A stretch of DNA of 9,501 bases, taken from the NCBI GenBank assembly GCA_913061425.1, contig CAJXUO010000023.1, positions 1 through 9,501 of the forward strand, read 5' to 3'. This DNA comes from an uncultured Lutibacter sp. (lineage in GTDB: Bacteria > Bacteroidota > Bacteroidia > Flavobacteriales > Flavobacteriaceae). This document shows, piece after piece, positions 1 to 5,354 of the stretch. Below the pieces are notes generated by a model, which saw nothing but the letters and a program-made list of their open reading frames with translations, was not told the DNA's origin and searched no databases. The position numbers were made by a program, and so were the translations under genes. Positions within the stretch are counted from its first letter, which is position 1. The number at the start of each line of letters is the position of its first letter.

Positions 1-9
1 ACTAAACCA

Positions 10-1149
10 TTATTGATACTGTACTTTTCGCAACACGCGCAGCACTTCTTTATATTTTATATATGTGGTTTTATCATCAAAACCTTTGATATAAATTTTC
101 GCTTTTTTCAATTGGTCTTTAGCGTCTATAAAACCATTGAGGTAACAAATCAAATAACTTTTAGGTAAGCGCATCACGTCTTGGTGTTCTAAAACTGAAA
201 GCGGTACGTTGTTTTCTATCTTAGCAATTATCGTGTTGTTGTTTTCATAAATATGCTGTAAAATAGTTCGATCATATTGTGGAGGTTCAAACATAAATTC
301 ATGTACAATATCATGTTTACCATTATCCTTAAAATGAATAATTGTTTTTTCTAACGGATAGTGTGTTTCTTTTTTATCTATTCCAAGTGAAATGTATTCT
401 GTAACAATAAATGATTGTTCGTTATAGTTAATTTGTACTTCGTCTAAAAAGGAATAAAATAAACGAACTTGTTCATTCATCAATTCAATATCTACACGTG
501 AATAAAACACCTCATCACCAATTTTTTTCTGTTTTCCTGCCCAACACAACACAAATTGTTCTTTAAAAACTGAATATTGAGGATTGTACTCGTCACTATG
601 ACTATTGACAAAGTCAAATACGCCATCTAAGATTAATTTAATATTGTTTCTTGCATTCTTTTCTATAGCGTCTACAATTGCTTTATTAGAATTGTTTAGC
701 GCTATAGTTCCTGTTATAGGCATTGAATTACTCCCTCTTCTATAAAAAACGGCCTCTCTTTTATATTTCCATGAATTTTTTTTAAGCGAACTAATTTCCT
801 TTGAAGGGTGAATAGTAATCAGTCCAATAACTTTGTGTTTTGGTAATTTTGGAAATCGAACATTTTCATATTGAATCTTAGGCGGATTCTCTAAATAGGC
901 ATTTACTAGATTTTGAATTTTACTATCGTCAAAGAAATCTACGCCAATAATTTTATTAGATTCATCTTCAACGCCAATCAATATATAAGAATTGTTATCT
1001 GGGTTGGAATTAGATAATGCACAGATGTGTTTGATAAACTTTGCTTTCCCTATTTTTTTACTGATGTCTAACTCTTGTTTTTTGTCATAGAAACTGTTCT
1101 CATCATTATGAGTCAAAAGGGTTTTGATAAGTAAGCGTTTATTAATCAC
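10..1149 (-). CDS. AlbA_2 (Schlafen-type) domain protein, putative ATP-binding protein
   Basis: A 379-residue cytoplasmic protein without signal peptide or membrane segment. Residues about 17-145 look like an AlbA_2/Schlafen core: a charged start (ENSFYDKKQELDI), a helix with CALSNSNPDNNSYILIGVED at about 43-62, a following IIGVDFF, and a later strand with KVIGLITIHPS. Proteins with this domain are usually labelled ATP-binding proteins or transcriptional regulators; some eukaryotic Schlafens are RNases, but I cannot show nuclease residues here. The C-terminal half (about 160-379) matches no domain I recognise. The reading frame opens with GTG; no ATG lies near it, and the MINKRLLIK start agrees with what I recall of flavobacterial relatives, so GTG is the likely true start. 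No SD sequence; the leader is T/A-rich. The next minus-strand gene upstream ends in its own hairpin, so this is probably a single-gene transcript. Its terminator lies outside the window. The family call is fairly safe, the function is unknown. Confidence 0.8.
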   Translation of the reverse strand: MINKRLLIKTLLTHNDENSFYDKKQELDISKKIGKAKFIKHICALSNSNPDNNSYILIGVEDESNKIIGVDFFDDSKIQNLVNAYLENPPKIQYENVRFPKLPKHKVIGLITIHPSKEISSLKKNSWKYKREAVFYRRGSNSMPITGTIALNNSNKAIVDAIEKNARNNIKLILDGVFDFVNSHSDEYNPQYSVFKEQFVLCWAGKQKKIGDEVFYSRVDIELMNEQVRLFYSFLDEVQINYNEQSFIVTEYISLGIDKKETHYPLEKTIIHFKDNGKHDIVHEFMFEPPQYDRTILQHIYENNNTIIAKIENNVPLSVLEHQDVMRLPKSYLICYLNGFIDAKDQLKKAKIYIKGFDDKTTYIKYKEVLRVLRKVQYQ

Positions 1150-1168
1150 AATAAAAAAAATTGAATTA

Positions 1169-1176
1169 TAAAGATA
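1169..1176 (-). promoter_or_regulatory. Putative -7 promoter box of the AlbA_2 gene
   Basis: On the minus strand this reads TATCTTTA, one base off the Bacteroidota -7 consensus TAnnTTTG. It lies about 20 bases before the GTG start. No clear TTG is present 17-23 bases further upstream, so the -33 element is weak. Confidence 0.4.
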
Positions 1177-1227
1177 TAGAATATAGATTTGGTGTGTGAA
1201 ATAAATATTAAAAATAGGTGTAAAACA

Positions 1228-1254
1228 AAACCGTCCGCTATTCGCGGACGGTTT
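1228..1254 (-). terminator. Rho-independent terminator of the basic-tailed lipoprotein gene
   Basis: A perfect 11-bp stem (AAACCGTCCGC paired with GCGGACGGTTT) with a 5-base loop. On the minus strand it is followed by a T-rich run (TTTTGTTTTA). It is by far the most GC-rich short element in this AT-rich region. It sits about 50 bases past the stop codon at 1306. Confidence 0.8.
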
Positions 1255-1263
1255 CTAATTTAA

Positions 1264-1283
1264 TTGGCTATTAAAATAGCCAA
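1264..1283 (-). other. Second small inverted repeat between the stop codon and the terminator
   Basis: TTGGCTATT and AATAGCCAA form a 9-bp inverted repeat separated by 2 bases (7 bp with a workable 6-base loop). It lies between the stop at 1306 and the strong hairpin at 1228-1254. On the minus strand it is followed by an AT-rich stretch without a real T run, so it may be an auxiliary terminator or a 3'-end stabilising hairpin. Confidence 0.4.
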
Positions 1284-1305
1284 CCAAAAATCAACTAACC
1301 AAACC

Positions 1306-2247
1306 TTATTTTAAATGCTTTCTTCTCTCTTTTGTTTTACGTATAACTTTAGTACGTTTTCTTCCTTCTTTCCTTACAGTTTCTGAACTCTTTCCCGCTT
1401 GTTTTAAATATTGAATAAAATCTGCTCCTTCAAACTCATATGTCGAATCAGAATCAACATGATACAATTCTATCTTTCCATCATTTAAAACGACCAATTC
1501 AAACTCTTCATTGTCTCCCAAATCATAACCTAATGTTAAAATCTTTAGATTTTCATATCCTATTACATCGAAGACCTCATATGCTCCTACATAATCCCAA
1601 TTAACTAAATCAATATTTGTGCCAAAGTTATCTTCTGATGAGTAAAACGTTGTAATGTTTTCTGGAGTAAATGCTAGATAATTTTCATTATCAAATTCAT
1701 TTATTGTTCCCGTTACACTTGTAAATGTCTTCTCCCAACCAACATATTCTTGTAAAAAATATTCTATGTTTTCATAAAATATTTTATCGTAATCAAATGC
1801 GTTCTTGTTGTACCCTCCAAGATAATACGTCACGTTTTCATATCTATCTATTAATTTTATTTCGTCTCCAGAAATTTGTATTACCTCAAAATCAAAACCC
1901 CCATCTAAAGAATGGCTCACTTGTAACTCTTCATTAAATGTGTTGTAGTTTCCAATTTGGATTCCTAAGCCATTTCCAGCAAACCCTATATCTACAAGGT
2001 TATTATTTGCATATACGCTACCATTCAAAAAAGATATTGTAAAGGCTTTTGACATAAACGGGATATCTCCTGTTCCGGTTGTTCTATGAAAGTCTACATA
2101 CCATAAATCATAGTCGGTAATTAAAGTATTTAACGATATTGTCTCCACAACATTTTCTGAGTTGTCATAATAATCTTCTTCTATTATACATGATGTAAAT
2201 AACATTCCTGTTATTACCAATCCTAAAAGTAATTTTACTGTTTTCAT
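1306..2247 (-). CDS. Hypothetical lipoprotein with highly basic C-terminal tail
   Basis: A 313-residue protein counted from the ATG at 2247; an ATG three codons upstream (2256) is an equally open start, but the 2247 start gives a standard signal peptide. Residues 1-20 (MKTVKLLLGLVITGMLFTSC) are a lipoprotein signal with the lipidated Cys at 20. The next residues, IIEEDYYD, are acidic, which resembles the lipoprotein export signal that sends Bacteroidota lipoproteins to the cell surface (inference). The body, about 30-280, is acidic, rich in Asp, Asn, Tyr and Phe and predicted mostly beta; it contains EFDNEN and two stretches ending in EFE(L/G). The last 29 residues contain 14 Lys/Arg and only 3 Glu, a sharp change of charge. 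I recognise no enzymatic motif and propose no function. The gene is followed by a strong terminator at 1228-1254, so it is probably transcribed alone; I could not find a convincing promoter box upstream. Confidence 0.75.
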   Translation of the reverse strand: MKTVKLLLGLVITGMLFTSCIIEEDYYDNSENVVETISLNTLITDYDLWYVDFHRTTGTGDIPFMSKAFTISFLNGSVYANNNLVDIGFAGNGLGIQIGNYNTFNEELQVSHSLDGGFDFEVIQISGDEIKLIDRYENVTYYLGGYNKNAFDYDKIFYENIEYFLQEYVGWEKTFTSVTGTINEFDNENYLAFTPENITTFYSSEDNFGTNIDLVNWDYVGAYEVFDVIGYENLKILTLGYDLGDNEEFELVVLNDGKIELYHVDSDSTYEFEGADFIQYLKQAGKSSETVRKEGRKRTKVIRKTKERRKHLK

Positions 2248-2316
2248 AATTCTCATTTTTATCGTTACAGTTAATTGAATTTCAAATTCTGTGCCAAAAA
2301 AAATTTGGAGGTTTGG

Positions 2317-2361
2317 AAAACAAGAAAACCCGATTAAAATTTAATCGGGTTTTCTTGTTTT
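2317..2361 (-). terminator. Strong terminator hairpin after the glycine-rich lipoprotein gene
   Basis: Two perfectly complementary 22-base arms (2317-2338 and 2340-2361) with one base between them; with a minimal loop the stem is about 20 bp. The GC core is CCCGATT/AATCGGG and the ends are A-rich and T-rich, so a U-rich 3' arm forms on either strand. It begins 14 bases after the stop of the minus-strand gene ending at 2376. No plus-strand gene reads into it. Confidence 0.85.
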
Positions 2362-2375
2362 TTTTACACTATTTA

Positions 2376-2864
2376 CTAAGGGTAGAAGGCTGTCTCTTTC
2401 TTATTTAATTTTAGTTTAAAATACTTCTGAATTTTTTTTTCTTTATAACTTACAATTGCTTCATCGTCTTCTAATTTAAATGGAAACTTTGATTCTTTTT
2501 TTGGTGACTTATTCCCATATTCAGCATCTGCTTCTCCATGTATTATTAAATCTGGCCTTTGATTAACATTTGTTCTAAACCTTGCTACATAGACTGTAGG
2601 TTTTATTTCAATCTTTGCAGTTTGACCTCTAAAAAACAAACTATCCATTTCAATATTTTTTGAATCTAAATTAGAAGCCATAAAAAATACATTAATACCG
2701 CCACCGCCTCCACTAATACCAGCAACCCAATATTGGTAATTCGCGTCAAGTGCTTTAAACGAAATCTCTTTCTGTAGCTTATATGTTGAATTTTTACTGT
2801 TTCCACATTGAGAAAATCCAAATAAAATAGAAGTTCCTAAAATGATATTTAATAGTTTTTTCAT
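2376..2864 (-). CDS. Hypothetical glycine-rich lipoprotein
   Basis: A 162-residue protein. The N-terminus has a KK pair, a hydrophobic core and FGFSQCG, so Cys 20 is a likely lipidation site. Gln at the position before the Cys is unusual, since Gly, Ala or Ser is normal, so lipidation is likely but not certain. A Ser/Asn-rich linker (21-27) follows. The most striking segment is YQYWVAGISGGGGGINVFF at 43-61 with five glycines in a row. The remainder is predicted beta strands with charged loops, including FRGQTAKIEIKP and EDDEAIVSYKEKKIQKYF. I have the impression that short lipoproteins with a YQxWxAG...GGGxGIN segment recur in flavobacteria, but I cannot name a family. It has its own promoter just inside the previous terminator and its own hairpin terminator, so it is a single-gene unit. 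Function unknown. Confidence 0.75.
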   Translation of the reverse strand: MKKLLNIILGTSILFGFSQCGNSKNSTYKLQKEISFKALDANYQYWVAGISGGGGGINVFFMASNLDSKNIEMDSLFFRGQTAKIEIKPTVYVARFRTNVNQRPDLIIHGEADAEYGNKSPKKESKFPFKLEDDEAIVSYKEKKIQKYFKLKLNKKETAFYP

Positions 2865-2881
2865 GCTTATTATATGTATTG

Positions 2882-2911
2882 TAAAGATACAACTTCAAAT
2901 TTGATGCCAAA
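2882..2911 (-). promoter_or_regulatory. Putative promoter of the glycine-rich lipoprotein gene
   Basis: On the minus strand a TTTG (2908-2911) is followed after 18 bases by TATCTTTA (2882-2889). This matches the flavobacterial TTG-N17-23-TAnnTTTG pattern except for the last base of the -7 box. The predicted transcript start is only about 12 bases before the ATG, giving a very short leader. The -33 element starts one base away from the hairpin that ends the upstream operon. Confidence 0.55.
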
Positions 2912-2912
2912 T

Positions 2913-2946
2913 AAAAAGCCCAAAATCTAACGATTTCGGGCTTTTT
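2913..2946 (-). terminator. Rho-independent terminator of the suf-DUF2480-DUF3078 operon
   Basis: A 15-bp stem with a 4-base loop, AAAAAGCCC...GGGCTTTTT at the outside. One pair is a G-U wobble when read on the minus strand but an A-C mismatch on the plus strand, which supports minus-strand use. It starts 20 bases after the DUF3078 stop codon. Confidence 0.85.
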
Positions 2947-2965
2947 TATAAATCAATTCTAAGTT

Positions 2966-3886
2966 TTAGAATCCGTAGTTAAGTCCAAACAACCAGTAAG
3001 ATTGTAAATCGTTATCTACTGTGTTAAAAGTTTCTAATGGATTGTTAACTATAGCATATGATAATGCCTCTTGCTTATTTTTTCTCAATCCTAACTCAAA
3101 TCCAACTCCGATACCTTTCCATAAAGTATATCCTAATGAATTTGTAAATGTCCAGTTTGATAAATCAATATTCTTATAACTTTGGAATGTAGAGAAATTA
3201 GATCTCAAATTTACTTCACCAACAGTTGCAGTATAATCAGCAACTATTTTTGCTCCCGTTGAAGAGTCGTAAACTGAATCTGAATCACTAAATACAAAAT
3301 TGTAATTTAAAGGGTTTATCACGACAATTAAGTTAGTTATTGGTGTCCAAGTAGCTCCAACTCCTACATCTAAATATCCTGGATCATTGAAATTATCAAT
3401 AATTGTAGTTCTATATTCTCCTAAAGCAGATACAGCCCACTTATCACTCAGTTTTTTACCATAAAGCGAAGAAAGAGTAAAAACGTCTGTTGCTGATTTA
3501 AAATCTTTATCATCTGATGGATCATCTTTATCATCAAGTTTTACCCAATTTAAATTAACGCCTAATGAATTTCTCCAAAAAAACTTTTCTTGTAGTAAGT
3601 TTGCATATCCATTAAAAGTGATCCCTATATTTCCTGCACTTGAATTTGGAGTTCCTTTAGAATACCAGTTATTAAATCCTGAAATATTTCCTCCTATTGT
3701 TCCAAACACCCCTTTTTTCCATCCAGTAAGTGCATCTATTTTTGATTGAATAACGTCAACTTGACCCTGTAAAATCGCTATTGAATCTTTTTTAGGTGCT
3801 TGTAATGCTTTTAGTTCATCTTTTGTTTGTGCATTAAGTGATACAATTGTAAATATCATTAGAAATGCAAATACTGTTTTTTTCAT
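2966..3886 (-). CDS. DUF3078 family outer-membrane beta-barrel protein
   Basis: A 306-residue protein counted from the ATG at 3886. The open frame extends 20 codons upstream to 3946, but the 3886 start gives a clear signal peptide (MKKTVFAFLMIFTIVSLNA, cleavage likely before Gln 20) and has AAGGAAA just before it. Residues about 30-54 form a short heptad-like helix. From there on the sequence alternates hydrophobic and polar residues as in a transmembrane beta barrel: GGNISGFNNWYSKGTPNSSAG near the start, LGVNLNW, SLYGKKLSDKWAVSALGEYR, NLIVVINPLNYNFVF, and a final ...LFGLNYGF ending in Phe, the usual C-terminal signature of outer-membrane barrels. The W+GG..sxFNNW pattern fits DUF3078, a Bacteroidota family without known function. 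It is the last gene of the operon led by sufE, 77 bases after the DUF2480 stop; an acidic loop (KLDDKDDPSDDKDFK) is predicted to face outward. A role in metal or cluster-related transport is only a guess. Confidence 0.82.
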   Translation of the reverse strand: MKKTVFAFLMIFTIVSLNAQTKDELKALQAPKKDSIAILQGQVDVIQSKIDALTGWKKGVFGTIGGNISGFNNWYSKGTPNSSAGNIGITFNGYANLLQEKFFWRNSLGVNLNWVKLDDKDDPSDDKDFKSATDVFTLSSLYGKKLSDKWAVSALGEYRTTIIDNFNDPGYLDVGVGATWTPITNLIVVINPLNYNFVFSDSDSVYDSSTGAKIVADYTATVGEVNLRSNFSTFQSYKNIDLSNWTFTNSLGYTLWKGIGVGFELGLRKNKQEALSYAIVNNPLETFNTVDNDLQSYWLFGLNYGF

Positions 3887-3963
3887 TTTCCTTTTTTTTA
3901 ATAATTGAGCGTACAAAAACACTCTTTTTTTAATATTTGACAGCATTAAGTGACTAAGAGGTA

Positions 3964-4473
3964 TTACTTTTTTCTTTTAAATAAAGGAACTGTAGAGCAA
4001 GCTTCTCCATACATTATAGTTCTTGCAATAGGTGTAAGTTTTGAAACTAATTGAACGTATGTAGTTTCTGAAATTTGTTTTGTAGCGCAACCTTTAATAA
4101 TAACAGGCTTGTCTTGATATTCAGTAACATCTAAATTATTAATTATATCTTGAAATATAGATGTTTCCAAGCCTAATACGTTTCCGACAACAATTTTCTT
4201 AGCTATACCTGCTAAATTTGTTGAAATTAAAATATATGCCCAAGAAGGTATAATAGCGTCTGAAGAACATGTAAGCGCTACAAATGAATCTTGATATTGA
4301 GTCCAATCGTGTTCTATTACATGCGCTCTAAACTCCTTTTCTTTTAAAATCAATTCTTCAAAAAGCCAGTCTTTAATATCAACAACAATACGCTTTCCTT
4401 CAGGATAATAATCTTCAAGGTCAATAGTAACTAATTTACTATTTGTTACTCTATTTATAATGTCTTTTGCCAT
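3964..4473 (-). CDS. DUF2480 family protein
   Basis: A 169-residue cytoplasmic protein without signal peptide. It fits the Bacteroidota family DUF2480, whose recognisable parts are the N-terminal NRVTNSKLVTIDLEDYYP, the middle CSSDAIIPSWAYILI (69-83), KGCATKQISETTYVQL (127-142) and the C-terminal IMYGEACSTVPLFKRKK (153-169). Only three cysteines occur, at 69, 129 and 159, each inside one of the conserved-looking blocks. This could be a metal or Fe-S ligand set or a sulfur-transfer site, which would fit the position between a SufT-like gene and DUF3078 in an operon led by sufE; that is inference, as no biochemical role is known to me. It starts 43 bases after the upstream stop and ends 77 bases before the DUF3078 ATG. 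The family assignment is firm, the function open. Confidence 0.85.
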   Translation of the reverse strand: MAKDIINRVTNSKLVTIDLEDYYPEGKRIVVDIKDWLFEELILKEKEFRAHVIEHDWTQYQDSFVALTCSSDAIIPSWAYILISTNLAGIAKKIVVGNVLGLETSIFQDIINNLDVTEYQDKPVIIKGCATKQISETTYVQLVSKLTPIARTIMYGEACSTVPLFKRKK

Positions 4474-4516
4474 ATTTTCTGAAGTTATTCTTAACTAGAA
4501 TAAAGAATATCTCTTT

Positions 4517-4837
4517 TTACAAAAATCCTAATTCAAGTTTTGCTTCTTCACTCATCATATCTTGAGTCCAAGTTGGATCAAAAGTAATTTCAACTTCAGC
4601 ATTGTTAACTTCTTCAAGAGTTTTAACTCTTTCCTCTACTTCAAGAGGCAACGTTTCTGCAACAGGACAGTTTGGAGATGTTAATGTCATCAGTATTTTA
4701 ACATTATTATCTTCACTTACCATCACATCATATATCAATCCTAATTCGTATATATCTACTGGAATTTCAGGATCATAAATAGTTTTTAAAACTTCAACTA
4801 TTCTATCGCCGGTATTTTGTACTTCATCTTGTGTCAT
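4517..4837 (-). CDS. SUF-associated DUF59/MIP18 family protein (SufT-like)
   Basis: A 106-residue protein that is essentially one MIP18/DUF59 domain. Hallmarks are YDPEIPVDIYELGLIYD at 21-37 (with the DPEIPV signature) and TLTSPNCPVAE at 51-61, carrying the single conserved Cys 57. The C-terminus FDPTWTQDMMSEEAKLELG is typical of the subgroup found in SUF gene clusters. Relatives such as SufT and eukaryotic CIA2 (MIP18) help deliver or mature Fe-S clusters on client proteins; the precise partner in flavobacteria is unknown to me. The gene follows sufE after 21 bases and precedes DUF2480 by 43 bases on the same strand, so they are very probably co-transcribed. It is full length for the family. 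Confidence 0.92.
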   Translation of the reverse strand: MTQDEVQNTGDRIVEVLKTIYDPEIPVDIYELGLIYDVMVSEDNNVKILMTLTSPNCPVAETLPLEVEERVKTLEEVNNAEVEITFDPTWTQDMMSEEAKLELGFL

Positions 4838-4858
4838 CTTCTTATTTTTAAGGTGAAT

Positions 4859-5281
4859 TTATGCTAATTTAGATTGATATCCCAAAGCATATAATTTTAT
4901 TTTTTTTATCATAGATACCAAGCCATTAGCTCTGGTTGGAGATAAATGTTCTTTTAGTCCAATTTCATTAATAAACTCTGTATCAGTATCTAATATGTCT
5001 TTTGGAGATTGGTTAGAATACACTCTTAATATTAACGCCACAATCCCTTTCGTTAATATGGCATCACTATCTGCTGTAAAAACAATTGTCTTATTTTCAA
5101 TAGCTGCATGGATCCATACTTTAGATTGACAGCCTTTAATTAGATTTTCATCTTCCTTATTTACTTCATCAATCAAAGGCAAAGATTTACCAAGTTCAAT
5201 GATATATTCATAACGCTCCATCCAATCATCAAACATAGAAAATTCATCAATTATTTCTTCTTGTATTTCTTTGATAGTCAT
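4859..5281 (-). CDS. sufE: SufE, sulfur acceptor for the cysteine desulfurase SufS
   Basis: A 140-residue cytoplasmic protein of normal SufE length. The catalytic Cys 51 lies in IKGCQSKVW, the diagnostic SufE motif, and takes persulfide sulfur from SufS for transfer to the SufBCD scaffold. Other family marks are the N-terminal FSMFDDWMERYEYIIELGK (14-32), the loop before the Cys with EDENLIKGC, KGIVALILRVYSNQSP and the C-terminal LSPTRANGLVSMIKKIK. It is the first gene of the minus-strand operon, so sufS and sufBCD are not downstream of it here; they must be elsewhere or on the other side of the divergent kinase gene. A TAAATTTG box on the minus strand about 50 bases before the ATG may be its promoter. 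No SD sequence is seen. Confidence 0.93.
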   Translation of the reverse strand: MTIKEIQEEIIDEFSMFDDWMERYEYIIELGKSLPLIDEVNKEDENLIKGCQSKVWIHAAIENKTIVFTADSDAILTKGIVALILRVYSNQSPKDILDTDTEFINEIGLKEHLSPTRANGLVSMIKKIKLYALGYQSKLA

Positions 5282-5299
5282 TTTTAAAACTTATTTTTG
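5270..5299 (+). promoter_or_regulatory. Putative promoter of the PfkB-family kinase gene
   Basis: TTTG (5270-5273) is followed after 18 bases by TATTTTTG (5292-5299), a full match to the flavobacterial TTG-N17-23-TAnnTTTG pattern. Transcription would start about 50 bases before the ATG at 5355. The -33 element lies within the first codons of the divergent sufE gene. Confidence 0.5.
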
Positions 5300-5329
5300 T
5301 ATTTACAAATGTTGTTTGCAAATATCCTG

Positions 5330-5337
5330 CAAATTTA
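5330..5337 (-). promoter_or_regulatory. Putative -7 promoter box of the sufE operon
   Basis: On the minus strand this reads TAAATTTG, an exact match to TAnnTTTG, placed 48 bases before the sufE ATG. No TTG is seen at the proper distance upstream, where the sequence runs into the start of the divergent kinase gene, so the call is tentative. Confidence 0.35.
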
Positions 5338-5354
5338 CTGATAAAATTTAAGAA

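Noticed and set aside
1725..1937. A 70-codon open frame on the plus strand.
   Set aside because: It lies entirely within the minus-strand lipoprotein gene, has low-complexity codons, no promoter or homology that I recognise, and is best seen as a shadow frame.
1306..2247. Possible nicotinate mononucleotide adenylyltransferase label for the basic-tailed lipoprotein.
   Set aside because: I have a vague memory of similar flavobacterial proteins carrying that name, but there is no nucleotide-binding HxGH motif, and a lipoprotein signal is present; the label would be wrong.
2294..2308. CCAAA...TTTGG short inverted repeat upstream of the basic-tailed lipoprotein gene.
   Set aside because: Five bp around an A run is expected by chance in such AT-rich DNA; no promoter boxes accompany it.
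3887..3946. An N-terminal extension of the DUF3078 protein by 20 codons.
   Set aside because: The frame is open, but the extension would bury the signal peptide behind a charged stretch; the ATG at 3886 gives a standard signal peptide and follows AAGGAAA.
4485..4503. A 7-bp inverted repeat (TTATTCT/AGAATAA) between the SufT-like gene and DUF2480.
   Set aside because: The stem is all AT but one pair, with no T run; too weak for a terminator, so the genes are treated as one operon.
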